From contig DATBLZ010000061.1 of the NCBI GenBank assembly GCA_036555065.1, positions 1-8,161 of the forward strand: 8,161 nucleotides of DNA, in the 5' to 3' direction. Positions 1-6,264 of this stretch are shown here, piece by piece (positions within the stretch are counted from its first letter, which is position 1; the number at the start of each line of letters is the position of its first letter). Source of the DNA: DATBLZ01 sp036555065. Lineage in GTDB: Bacteria; Pseudomonadota; Gammaproteobacteria; Steroidobacterales; Rariloculaceae. A program made the translations under genes and the position numbers. A model generated the notes under the pieces. The model was not told where the DNA came from. It ran no database searches and saw only the letters and a program-made list of their open reading frames with translations.

Positions 1-317
1 CTGTGATTCGAGCCGTGTTTCCGGAGCGACCGATCGTCGACATCCCCGAGGAAGACATGCTCATGACCATCCTCTTCGATCTAGACAAGAGCACGCAGAT
101 TCCGGGTGAGCGGCACCTCGGCTGGCAGCGCATGGAAGGCCCGCCTGGCTGGCGCGGTATCTATGACGACGCCGGACGCCTAATGGTCGCGATCAATTTC
201 AACATCGACATGGGCGATGCGTGGGAGCACGCCGACGACCCGGGTTACCCAGCGCCGATGACGGCAGTTGCCTATCGATTTGGAGTGAACTACGTCGTCT
301 ACGCGATGACGCATTGA
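1..317 (+). CDS. DUF4159 domain protein, 3' fragment
   Basis: This is the C-terminal part of a DUF4159 protein of unknown biochemical role. The frame is already open at the first base; the GTG at 3 encodes a residue inside the domain, so the true start lies upstream of the window. The visible 104 residues carry the family's late signature: a VFPERP segment near the beginning, QIPG around residue 33, GIYDDAGRLMVAIN around 52-65, then a GD-WEHADDPGYP stretch and a final AYRFGVNYVVYAMTH. Family members often occur beside MoxR ATPase and DUF58 genes, but none is visible here. The gene ends with TGA and converges on the minus-strand UrcA gene 45 bp away. The family call is fairly sure from motif order; no reaction can be assigned. 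Confidence 0.8.
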   Translation, partial: VIRAVFPERPIVDIPEEDMLMTILFDLDKSTQIPGERHLGWQRMEGPPGWRGIYDDAGRLMVAINFNIDMGDAWEHADDPGYPAPMTAVAYRFGVNYVVYAMTH

Positions 318-327
318 GGCTTCGCGC

Positions 328-349
328 GCGGACGCCGAGCGACGTCCGC
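328..349. terminator. Hairpin between convergent genes
   Basis: A perfect 7-bp inverted repeat, GCGGACG (328-334) and CGTCCGC (343-349), encloses an 8-nt loop. It sits between the stop codons of the DUF4159 gene (317) and the UrcA gene (363), where a shared terminator would be expected. There is no clear T-run on either side, so this is not a textbook intrinsic terminator. Chance is possible in DNA this GC-rich. Confidence 0.35.
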
Positions 350-362
350 ACGCTTGGGCTCA

Positions 363-731
363 TTAGAGCAGGCCGGTCGTCTCGCGCGATGCCCGCGTGT
401 GCAGCGCCGCGAGGCGCGGGTTCGCGATCTCGCTGACGGCGCCGTCCATGGCCTCTTTTGTGCACTGCGCGGTCCATCCGAGCGGCGCTTGGCGGCGCGT
501 CGTCCTGTAGTAGCGCTTCGCTTCCCCTTTGCAGACGTCGCTCGCTGCCTCTTGCACGCGTGCGTACAGCGTTTGCAGGTCCTCGGGGTTCGTCATATCG
601 AGATCCCACGCCTTCACCGTCTTCGAAGGAGCGTCGGCGTTGCTGAGCTCGGCGGCGCTGCTCGAGAAGGAAACTAGGGAGACCGCCGTCGCGACGGCCA
701 GGGAAGAAATCCATTTGATCCGGTTAGTCAT
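363..731 (-). CDS. UrcA family protein, exported
   Basis: A 122-residue secreted or periplasmic protein of the UrcA family, whose function is not established. The N-terminus is a clear Sec signal peptide: basic MTNRIK, a hydrophobic core to about residue 22, and a likely cut after SSSAA near residue 27. The mature part has the family pattern: WDLDM (about 42-46), LYARVQEAASDVC (ending at Cys67), a second cysteine at 90 in TAQCTKEA, and NPRLAALH near the end. The Cys67-Cys90 pair could form a disulfide once exported (inference). I chose the ATG at 731 over the one six codons upstream because a strong AGGAGG lies at the right distance before it. The gene has no close same-strand partner. Confidence 0.82.
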   Translation of the reverse strand: MTNRIKWISSLAVATAVSLVSFSSSAAELSNADAPSKTVKAWDLDMTNPEDLQTLYARVQEAASDVCKGEAKRYYRTTRRQAPLGWTAQCTKEAMDGAVSEIANPRLAALHTRASRETTGLL

Positions 732-738
732 TGAAGTG

Positions 739-745
739 TCCTCCT
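739..745 (-). promoter_or_regulatory. Ribosome binding site of the UrcA gene
   Basis: On the minus strand this reads AGGAGGA, 7 nt before the ATG at 731. It decides the start codon, because the in-frame ATG at 749 would place this motif inside the coding sequence. Confidence 0.8.
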
Positions 746-880
746 GCAAATGACATGAACAAAGACTCGTCGAGGACCTATCAAGTTACGTGCCATGAGA
801 AAAATTAAGAGAACTGTCGGTGGAGCAATCATTGCCACCACGCAAGTATTAAGAATCGTTCATGTGTGTCTCGCGATCGG

Positions 881-899
881 CACGCGCCTCTCGCGCGTG
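881..899. repeat. Short GC-rich inverted repeat
   Basis: CACGCGC (881-887) and GCGCGTG (893-899) form a perfect 7-bp stem with a 5-nt loop. It lies in the 274-bp non-coding stretch 732-1005, downstream of the PQQ-protein gene and upstream of the UrcA gene. It may act with the larger hairpin at 923-965 in ending transcription from the PQQ gene. I see no reliable promoter here, although the part nearest the UrcA gene (about 780-860) is more AT-rich than its surroundings. Confidence 0.35.
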
Positions 900-922
900 G
901 GAAAAGTCGCTCGCGCGGCCGT

Positions 923-965
923 GCGAGTTGCGCGTCGTGCTCGAGGCCGCGCACGACGCGCTCGC
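923..965 (-). terminator. Long hairpin downstream of the PQQ-protein gene
   Basis: CGCGTCGTGC (931-940) and GCACGACGCG (951-960) are a perfect 10-bp stem around a 10-nt loop. The stem extends with GCGAG (923-927) and CTCGC (961-965) past a 3-nt TTG bulge, giving 15 pairs. It begins about 40 bp after the stop codon of the PQQ-binding protein. The nearest T-rich stretch on that strand (CTTTTCC) is about 15 nt further on, so it could be a terminator or a 3'-end stabilising structure rather than a classic intrinsic terminator. Confidence 0.5.
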
Positions 966-1005
966 AACGTCGAACGCGCCGGAACTAAAGGAATAGCGGC
1001 AGGAT

Positions 1006-2658
1006 CTAGGGCAGTCCGAACACCTGAATACGGCTCTGATCCGCGCCGCCCGGCCAGATCGGCGACTTCATGCCCGACGCGACGGCGATTCGCTGCCGGC
1101 CGCCGACGGCGTAGCTCACGATGCCGCCGCCGATCGACTGGCCTGTGTCGAGCTCCCAGAGCACATTGCCCGACTCCGCATCGAACGCGCGTAAACCGCC
1201 CTTGAGATCGGCGCTGATCACGAGCCCGCCTGCGGTCGGCGTGACTGCCGCGACGACCGGGGCCGAAGCTGCGAACTTCCATTTCACGGCGCCCGTGTCG
1301 GCATCGAAAGCCGTGAGCCAGCCTCTGGCCTCGGACGGCGGACCCTGAATGTCTCCGGGCGCCGAGCCGAACCAGATCTGTCCCGCCGGCGGCACCGAGA
1401 CCTCGTCTTCCAGCTGCACGGTAGCGCACCAATCGACGGCGCCGGTGTAGAGCGCATTCACGCCCGGATGGAACGCCGCGCCGTTCCACTCGTTGCCGCC
1501 TTGGATGCCCGGACAAAAGCGCACAGGCGCCGTGCGCGACAACGGCACCTCGACGTTCTCGCGCGTCGTGGTTGCTGCCTGAAAGACGATCGGTAACGAC
1601 TCTGCCGCATTCGGCGGCGGCGTGCCTGCCCCGATCGCCGACCGATCGAGCACCGTCAGCAAACCATCCTTGTTGGCCGAGGCGACGATGGCGCGCCCCG
1701 CGCGCGTCGTCGCGAGCGCGGGCGGGCTGTTGACGTCCCAGTCGTGGTTGTCGCGTTTGACGATCTGGTTGTAGCCGAGCATGCGCCCCGTGGCGGCGTC
1801 GAGCGCGATGATGGAGTTCGCGTAGAGATTGTCGCCGCCGCGTGCTTCAACGTCGAAGTCAGGCGCAGGGTTGCCGGCCGGCACGTAGAGCACGCCTTTC
1901 TCCGTGTCGAGCGTGAACGACGTCCAGAAGGCGCCGCCCGTGATCGGCAAGCGGTCTGCATTCGCCCACGTCGCACGCACGGCCGGTTCGTCCGGCACGA
2001 CGTCGAAATGCCAAACGAGGTCGCCGTTTTCCGCATCGAACGCGTAGACGTGTCCGGTGACACCGGTCTGGTCGCCGCCGGCATTGCCGATGTACACGCG
2101 CCCGTTCGCCGCGATCGGCGCCATCGGCATCGAGACGCCGGGCGCATCGGCGTCGATCTTGCGGTCCCAGAGCGTGTGGCCGTCGGCGGCATCGAGCGCG
2201 AGCACGTGCGCGTCCGCGGTGCCCCTGAACAGCCGGCCGTCGAGATAGGCAAAGCCGCGATGCACGCCGAGCGGCGAGCGCCGCTCGCCGAGCCGCTCGA
2301 CCTGCCATTTCTCGGCGCAAGTGGCCGCGTCGACGGCGTACGAGCGCGTGTCGGTCGTGAAGTACATCGTGCCCGCGATCACGATGGGGCCGGTCTGGAG
2401 GGCCGCGACCTCGGGCAATGTATAAGTGCAGACGGCTGTGAGCTGTGCGACGTTGCCGCGGTTGATCTCGTCGAGCGGCGAGAAGCGGTCGCCCGCGAGC
2501 GTGCGGTTGTAGGCGGGCCAGTCGGCGGCACCGACGACTTCCACCGCGATGTTAGCCGGCGTCTGGGTGGCCGTCGTGCTCGGATCGGGTGGGGTCCCGC
2601 TGCCGCAACCCGCAAGGCACAACGTCAGCCCAAACCCGATCGGTGTCGCGATTCGCAT
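1006..2658 (-). CDS. PQQ-binding beta-propeller dehydrogenase-like lipoprotein
   Basis: A 550-residue protein resembling quinoprotein alcohol or glucose dehydrogenases, which oxidise a substrate in the periplasm using pyrroloquinoline quinone and Ca2+. The N-terminus is a lipoprotein signal with lipobox LAGC (15-18), so the mature protein should be anchored at Cys18. Blades with the ALDA-x-x-G-x-x-x-W type motif recur (about 153-164, 206-216, 449-460, 491-501), as does the opening W-x-x-Y...G-D-R-F-S-P-L (47-62). Expected active-site positions are present: Asn263 in GNPAPD, the Asp pair in HDWDVN (306-308) and Lys330 in ANKDG. The vicinal Cys-Cys ring of methanol dehydrogenases is absent, and there is no CXXCH heme domain, so electrons must go to a separate acceptor. 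No PQQ synthesis genes are visible. It starts 5 bp after the cupin gene, suggesting one transcript. The fold is secure; the substrate is unknown. Confidence 0.85.
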   Translation of the reverse strand: MRIATPIGFGLTLCLAGCGSGTPPDPSTTATQTPANIAVEVVGAADWPAYNRTLAGDRFSPLDEINRGNVAQLTAVCTYTLPEVAALQTGPIVIAGTMYFTTDTRSYAVDAATCAEKWQVERLGERRSPLGVHRGFAYLDGRLFRGTADAHVLALDAADGHTLWDRKIDADAPGVSMPMAPIAANGRVYIGNAGGDQTGVTGHVYAFDAENGDLVWHFDVVPDEPAVRATWANADRLPITGGAFWTSFTLDTEKGVLYVPAGNPAPDFDVEARGGDNLYANSIIALDAATGRMLGYNQIVKRDNHDWDVNSPPALATTRAGRAIVASANKDGLLTVLDRSAIGAGTPPPNAAESLPIVFQAATTTRENVEVPLSRTAPVRFCPGIQGGNEWNGAAFHPGVNALYTGAVDWCATVQLEDEVSVPPAGQIWFGSAPGDIQGPPSEARGWLTAFDADTGAVKWKFAASAPVVAAVTPTAGGLVISADLKGGLRAFDAESGNVLWELDTGQSIGGGIVSYAVGGRQRIAVASGMKSPIWPGGADQSRIQVFGLP

Positions 2659-2663
2659 ATTGG

Positions 2664-3122
2664 CTACTCGCCTTTCGCCCAGGCGACGACGTCGAAGTCG
2701 TCCGCCACGTGGAGGAACACGTTCGTGATCGGCCCGAGCGCACGAGTGATGTGGCCTTTGCCGGACGTGTCCTCGAGGAACACGAGGTCGCTGCCGATCT
2801 TGCGTCGCGTTCCGTCCGTGAGCTCGACCTCGAGCTCGCCCGTCATGTTGATCGCGAATTGCTTGCGCGGCGCGTTGTGCCAGTCGGGCGCGGTTACGCC
2901 GGAGCCGCGATACGCGCCGGCGGTCATGCGCGTGATCTCCACGGGCTTCGCGTTCGGTGAGATCGTGAGCTCTTCGACACGCGAGCCGCCGTCGGCGCTC
3001 GCGTATACACGCAAGACCTTCGCGGCGTTCGCGCCAGCCGGCGCAGCGGTCTGCGGGAACGCCCGGCCGCCCGTCAGCAGCAGGGCGGTGCCGGCTATCG
3101 TGAATACATCTCTTCGTTGCAT
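2664..3122 (-). CDS. Small exported cupin-domain protein
   Basis: A 152-residue protein with a signal peptide (QRRDVF followed by a hydrophobic run, probable cut around residue 21-26). The twin arginines make Tat export possible, though the motif is not ideal. A single cupin barrel occupies about 35-150. The first cupin motif, DWHNAPRKQFAINMTGELEV (80-99), keeps His82 but lacks the second His, and the usual Glu is replaced around Gln88. The second motif carries GKGHITR (121-127) with His124. This pattern matches a known group of small cupins with a WH-x-AP-x-x-QF core, of uncertain activity; binding of a metal or small ligand is plausible, not shown. It lies 36 bp after the lipoprotein gene and 5 bp before the PQQ protein, so it may serve the same envelope function. 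The ATG at 3122 directly precedes the signal sequence. Confidence 0.8.
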   Translation of the reverse strand: MQRRDVFTIAGTALLLTGGRAFPQTAAPAGANAAKVLRVYASADGGSRVEELTISPNAKPVEITRMTAGAYRGSGVTAPDWHNAPRKQFAINMTGELEVELTDGTRRKIGSDLVFLEDTSGKGHITRALGPITNVFLHVADDFDVVAWAKGE

Positions 3123-3158
3123 TGCCAGCCCCCGTCGCGTGCGAGCGTTGACCCTATC

Positions 3159-3659
3159 TTACGGCCCGGCGAAGTCAAACTCCGTGGTTTTTCCCGATTG
3201 CGCGATCACTCCCGATATCAACACAGGGTCGGCTCGGCCCTCCAATTCGACTCTGATCTGAACGACGTGACCGACGTGTGAAGCCTTGGGATTGTCTAAC
3301 GTGATGCGAAAGTCCCACCATTCGAGGCTGTACTCGAACGGAGACGTGGGGCGCGCAACCCCATGAATCGCCTGTGGCTCGATCGACACGGCGCGGATTC
3401 GAACCGACGACACAATCACCAAGTTGGGCGGACCGGACAGCGGTCCCACTGCGAGTGTGAGAGACACTCCGGGCTCTTCGAGCGCATAGCTCAGTGGAAT
3501 CGGACCTCCGCCATGGTGCCAGGTATCGACGCGCGGTCGGCCCGTTTCCGTGATCTCGACGTTCTCGCCCGTGAGCTCGAGGTACTCGTATGGAAACGTG
3601 AAGCAGCCGGCGAGCGTCGGCGCCGCTAATAAGACCGCATGAAGGCGGATGTTGCGCAT
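3159..3659 (-). CDS. Putative lipoprotein of unknown family
   Basis: A 166-residue protein I do not recognise. The N-terminus MRNIRLHAVLLAAPT leads into a lipobox LAGC (16-19), so Cys19 should be lipidated and the protein membrane-anchored. The mature part is rich in alternating hydrophobic residues (LVIVSSVRIRAVSIEP, GHVVQIRVELEG, DPVLISGVIAQSG), suggesting a beta-sandwich-like fold. It contains no further cysteine and no catalytic motif that I can see. I chose the ATG at 3659 because GAGGT lies 5 nt upstream and the lipoprotein signal begins there; the frame is open much further upstream, but that part overlaps the desaturase gene and is not protein-like. It precedes the cupin gene by 36 bp and follows the desaturase stop by 62 bp. 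Confidence 0.75.
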   Translation of the reverse strand: MRNIRLHAVLLAAPTLAGCFTFPYEYLELTGENVEITETGRPRVDTWHHGGGPIPLSYALEEPGVSLTLAVGPLSGPPNLVIVSSVRIRAVSIEPQAIHGVARPTSPFEYSLEWWDFRITLDNPKASHVGHVVQIRVELEGRADPVLISGVIAQSGKTTEFDFAGP

Positions 3660-3664
3660 CGAGC

Positions 3665-3669
3665 ACCTC
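3665..3669 (-). promoter_or_regulatory. Ribosome binding site of the lipoprotein gene
   Basis: The minus strand reads GAGGT, 5 nt before the ATG at 3659. It supports the short 166-residue protein over the longer open frame that runs back into the desaturase gene. Confidence 0.6.
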
Positions 3670-3721
3670 AATCCTCTGCCGACGCGGCTTTGATGGTCGG
3701 GCGAGGCGATTTGTGCTGTTC

Positions 3722-4804
3722 CTACAGTACCGCAGCGCGGCCCATCGAGCGTAACCAACAATAGTGCGATCGCAATGCGGTGAGGAAGGTGCTGTTGTGC
3801 TTGTACCGGACGCCGAATTCTCGGCACGTCTGCTCGACGAGCGGCGCAATGGCCGGATAGTTGACGTGGCATAGGCGCGAGAACAGGTGATGCTCGATCT
3901 GGAAATTCAGGCCGCCGAGGAGCCAGCTCACTGCCCGGTTCGCGCGCGCGAAATCGACGGTGGTCTCGACCTGATGAACCGCCCACGGCGCGATCATGCG
4001 CCCCGATCCCGAATCCACGGGAAAATCGGCATCCTCCACGCAATGCGCGAGCTGGAACACGACGCCGAGCACGACTCCCGTTACGACGGCCGTGACCGCA
4101 TAGAGCGCCGCGACCGCCCAGGCCGGGTGCAGAAGCAGCGGTATCCCGAACGCGAGCGAGAGGAAAACCAGCTTGCCGCCGAAAAAGACGACCCACTCGT
4201 GGCCCCGTGGCCGCGGGATCTTGTGTTCGCCCATCCGCCCCGTGAAGGCGAGGCGAAAGTCATCGTACAGCTGCCATTTGAAAACCATGACGCCATACAG
4301 GAACCAAACGTAGAAGTGTTGCCAGCGATGAATCCACGCGCGCCGATGGTGCGGTGTCAGCCGGCCGAGGCCTGCGAGGTTGATGTCCGTATCGTAGCCG
4401 ATGACGTTGACGAAGGTGTGGTGGAAGACGTTGTGCTTCCACCGCCAAAAGTACGAGCTGCCGCCGACGAGATCGAGACTCATCGCCATGGCTCGATTGA
4501 GCCAGGCGTGATCCGAGTAGGCTTCGTGGCTCGCGTCGTGCATGACGTTGAAGCCAATCGCGACTACGGTCAACCCGAGCGCGACCGCGAGCGGCACTAC
4601 CTGCCACCAGGTGGTCGCGACGAACACGAGCAAGACATAGAACGACGCGAAGCTCGCGAAGATGATCGCGGTCTTCAAGTACATTTCGGTGCAGTCGCGT
4701 TCGCGCCGTCCCGTCGCGCGCAGGTGCGCCTCGACTCGGCGCTTGAGCTCAACGTGAAATGCGTTGTCGCCGCTGAATCTGAGCCGGCGATTGACTGGGC
4801 CCAC
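3722..4804 (-). CDS. Membrane fatty acid desaturase
   Basis: A 360-residue integral membrane di-iron desaturase, which would introduce a double bond into the acyl chain of a lipid or acyl-CoA using O2 and reduced electron carriers. All three histidine boxes are present: HDASH (89-93), HNVFHH (124-129) and QIEHH (302-306), with extra candidate ligands at His254 and His277. Hydrophobic segments lie at about 45-65, 68-88, 163-176, 210-225 and 230-250. The QIEHH third box places it with the front-end or linoleoyl-CoA-type desaturases, but there is no fused cytochrome b5 domain, so a separate electron donor is needed. The start is a GTG at 4804 without a convincing Shine-Dalgarno sequence; the frame is open to 4855, so a slightly longer N-terminus is possible. 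It faces the 5048 gene divergently. Double-bond position cannot be predicted. Confidence 0.9.
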   Translation of the reverse strand: MGPVNRRLRFSGDNAFHVELKRRVEAHLRATGRRERDCTEMYLKTAIIFASFASFYVLLVFVATTWWQVVPLAVALGLTVVAIGFNVMHDASHEAYSDHAWLNRAMAMSLDLVGGSSYFWRWKHNVFHHTFVNVIGYDTDINLAGLGRLTPHHRRAWIHRWQHFYVWFLYGVMVFKWQLYDDFRLAFTGRMGEHKIPRPRGHEWVVFFGGKLVFLSLAFGIPLLLHPAWAVAALYAVTAVVTGVVLGVVFQLAHCVEDADFPVDSGSGRMIAPWAVHQVETTVDFARANRAVSWLLGGLNFQIEHHLFSRLCHVNYPAIAPLVEQTCREFGVRYKHNSTFLTALRSHYCWLRSMGRAAVL

Positions 4805-4884
4805 CGGTTCGGACTCGGTTACCCGGGGAGAGGCGGAAATATTCAGGTGCAGCCTTCAAGTTCACGGGCGCAGACCCGCTGCAA

Positions 4885-4906
4885 TGACCCCTAGTGTACA
4901 GGGTCA
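4885..4906. promoter_or_regulatory. Inverted repeat in divergent intergenic region
   Basis: TGACCC (4885-4890) and GGGTCA (4901-4906) are perfect 6-bp arms separated by 10 bp, close to one helical turn centre to centre plus a half. The element is in the 243-bp gap between the divergent desaturase (start 4804) and exported-protein (start 5048) genes, a natural place for an operator. The gap also holds a -10-like TACACT at 5015-5020 for the plus-strand gene, without a good -35. No gene or RNA is seen in the gap. Confidence 0.35.
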
Positions 4907-5034
4907 AGGGCGTGCCGTTCGGCGCATCGCTCGGTGGCGCAGTCGACCGCGCTCTATTGCGGGGACGCAAGGCCGCGCGTGCGCTTCGACCTCGCTAGGC
5001 GCTCGACTACCGAGTACACTCGAACGCCTTCGCC

Positions 5035-5041
5035 GAGGGAG
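5035..5041 (+). promoter_or_regulatory. Ribosome binding site setting a GTG start at 5048
   Basis: GAGGGAG lies 6 nt before a GTG codon that immediately precedes a signal peptide. It favours the GTG start over the in-frame ATG at 4934, whose extra 38 residues are not signal-like. Confidence 0.7.
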
Positions 5042-5047
5042 CCTGCC

Positions 5048-5713
5048 GTGTCAACGAATGCCATCGATCAGCCCCGGACCCCGGGTTCGTTCCTCCTGCC
5101 GGCTCTATTGCTTCTCTGCGCCGGGTGGCTTTCAGCGTCGCCAAGTCACGCGTCGGTCAAGGGTGTATGGTCGGACAACGTTTCACGCGACCAGTCGTTT
5201 TCACGCGTATTGGTCGTTGGCATCAGCCCAGACCGCAACGTGCGGTGCGCGTTCGAACGCGCCCTGGCGTCCAAGCTCAAGAGTGAAAATACGGTGGCCA
5301 TCGTGAGCTGCGACGTGATGCCTCGAGAAACGGAGCTCACGCGCGAGGGCATCGAGGCCGCGGTGGCAGCGGAAAACGCCGACGCCGTGCTCGCAACCAG
5401 CCTCATCTCCAGGTCATGGGAAGCCAACGAGGGTGGGACTCGTGACACCAGAGGCGCTGCTCTCTACAAAGCCACCGACTCGTATTACGGCGTCTATGGC
5501 ACCGTCGTCGCCGCCGATTTCCGCACGAGCGCTCCGATCACGACTATTCAAGGAGAGGCCCACGTCACGTCGAAACTCTATGAGACGCGTGGCGCTACGG
5601 TGGTCTACACGGTGGACACGAAAGTCCGCGACATCGAGTCCCGCGCCGAGGGTCTCGCGGCGATCACTGGGCCGATCGGTAAAGAGCTGCGTGGCGACGG
5701 GTTGATTCGTTAG
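5048..5713 (+). CDS. Exported protein of unknown function
   Basis: A 221-residue protein starting at a GTG with a good ribosome binding site. Residues 1-35 are a Sec signal peptide with a hydrophobic core (FLLPALLLLCAGWL) and a probable cut after SHA. Cys24 is inside the core but lacks a lipobox, so I do not call a lipoprotein. The mature part has a small alternating fold: RVLVVGIS (53-60), NVRCAFERALASKL (64-77), a strand ending in VSCDVMP, and a conserved-looking ADAVLATSL (111-119). This resembles small exported proteobacterial proteins that pair an R-x-x-FE-x-x-L helix with an A-DAVL strand, but I cannot name the family. Cys67 and Cys88 could form a disulfide. The gene is monocistronic as far as seen, divergent from the desaturase and convergent with the bufferin operon. 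Confidence 0.75.
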   Translation: MSTNAIDQPRTPGSFLLPALLLLCAGWLSASPSHASVKGVWSDNVSRDQSFSRVLVVGISPDRNVRCAFERALASKLKSENTVAIVSCDVMPRETELTREGIEAAVAAENADAVLATSLISRSWEANEGGTRDTRGAALYKATDSYYGVYGTVVAADFRTSAPITTIQGEAHVTSKLYETRGATVVYTVDTKVRDIESRAEGLAAITGPIGKELRGDGLIR

Positions 5714-5746
5714 GGCTGACGTCGCAAGGCGATTTGACCACGGCTC

Positions 5747-5768
5747 GCAGCCCGATCGCGAAGGCTGC
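5747..5768 (+). terminator. Weak terminator candidate
   Basis: GCAGCC (5747-5752) and GGCTGC (5763-5768) form a 6-bp stem with a 10-nt loop, followed by TAAGTCTTT. It lies 33 bp after the stop of the exported-protein gene and before the convergent DoxX stop at 5819. The stem is short and the T-run broken, so this is tentative. Confidence 0.3.
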
Positions 5769-5818
5769 TAAGTCTTTGACTCGCGTCCGGCTGCGATAGG
5801 TTCGTTTGCGCGGAGCTA

Positions 5819-6253
5819 TTACGTGCGCCGTCGAGCCGCTTGCACGGTCGCGATCACGTGGTCGAGCGAGAAGACGCCGGCACCGCGGGTTAGAACGAGC
5901 AGCAAGGCCGACGCCCACATCAAGTGATCGCTCCAAGCGTTCGGGTACACGAACACCTGAATCACGGCGATCATGCCGAGGAGCGGCAGCGTCGCAAGCC
6001 TTGCGACGATTCCGGCGAACAGCAGCGGAGGTACCGCGAGCTCGACGATCGTGGCGGCTTGGGCGGCGAGCACCGGATCGAGCAACGGCACCTTGTACTC
6101 GTCGCGAAACAGCTGAACCGTGAACTCCCAAGAGTCGACCTTGAGAAGCCCCGAGCGAAAGAACACTGCCCCTACGCCGATCCGCATGGCGAGTTGAATG
6201 ACCGACAACGGGAAGTGCTCGAGTCGTTCCGTCAGTGCCGTAAGTTGAATCAC
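5819..6253 (-). CDS. DoxX family membrane protein, last gene of the bufferin operon
   Basis: A 144-residue inner-membrane protein of the DoxX family. It has about four hydrophobic helices (roughly 16-32, 66-84, 87-104, 110-124) and typical DoxX features: RIGVGAVFFRSGLLK in the first helix and its exit, ELAVPPLLFAG in the second, and a polar PNAWSDHLMW loop before the fourth. DoxX proteins frequently accompany bufferin-type biosynthesis genes; a role in redox or quinone-linked electron supply is suspected but unproven. I chose the GTG at 6253, 11 bp after the bufC stop, because the longer open frame upstream overlaps bufC and does not look like protein. The spacing implies cotranscription with bufC. 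Confidence 0.82.
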   Translation of the reverse strand: MIQLTALTERLEHFPLSVIQLAMRIGVGAVFFRSGLLKVDSWEFTVQLFRDEYKVPLLDPVLAAQAATIVELAVPPLLFAGIVARLATLPLLGMIAVIQVFVYPNAWSDHLMWASALLLVLTRGAGVFSLDHVIATVQAARRRT

Positions 6254-6264
6254 GATGCGTTCGC

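Noticed and set aside
795..1205. A 136-codon plus-strand open frame starting MRKIKRTVGG.
   Set aside because: Its second half is antisense to the PQQ gene and its middle is Arg/Ala repeats produced by the hairpin region; there is no ribosome binding site.
1744..3261. A 505-codon open frame on the plus strand.
   Set aside because: It lies antisense to the PQQ and cupin genes, is rich in Arg and Val with no domain, and is explained by GC-rich codon bias on the opposite strand.
3660..4196. Upstream extension of the lipoprotein frame (345 codons in total).
   Set aside because: The extension overlaps the desaturase gene, is arginine-rich and has no signal; the lipobox and ribosome binding site fix the start at 3659.
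3887..4894. A 335-codon plus-strand open frame.
   Set aside because: It is antisense to the desaturase, whose three histidine boxes establish the coding strand; the product is highly charged with no motif.
4920..4970. A D-arm-like stretch (GGTGGCGCAGTCGACCGCGC) suggestive of a tRNA.
   Set aside because: There is no T-arm GGTTCGAATC equivalent, no matching acceptor stem and no cloverleaf.
5048..5713. Possible lipoprotein, from Cys24 in the signal core.
   Set aside because: The residues before the cysteine are LLLL, lacking the small residue needed at -1; a signal peptidase I cut after SHA fits better.
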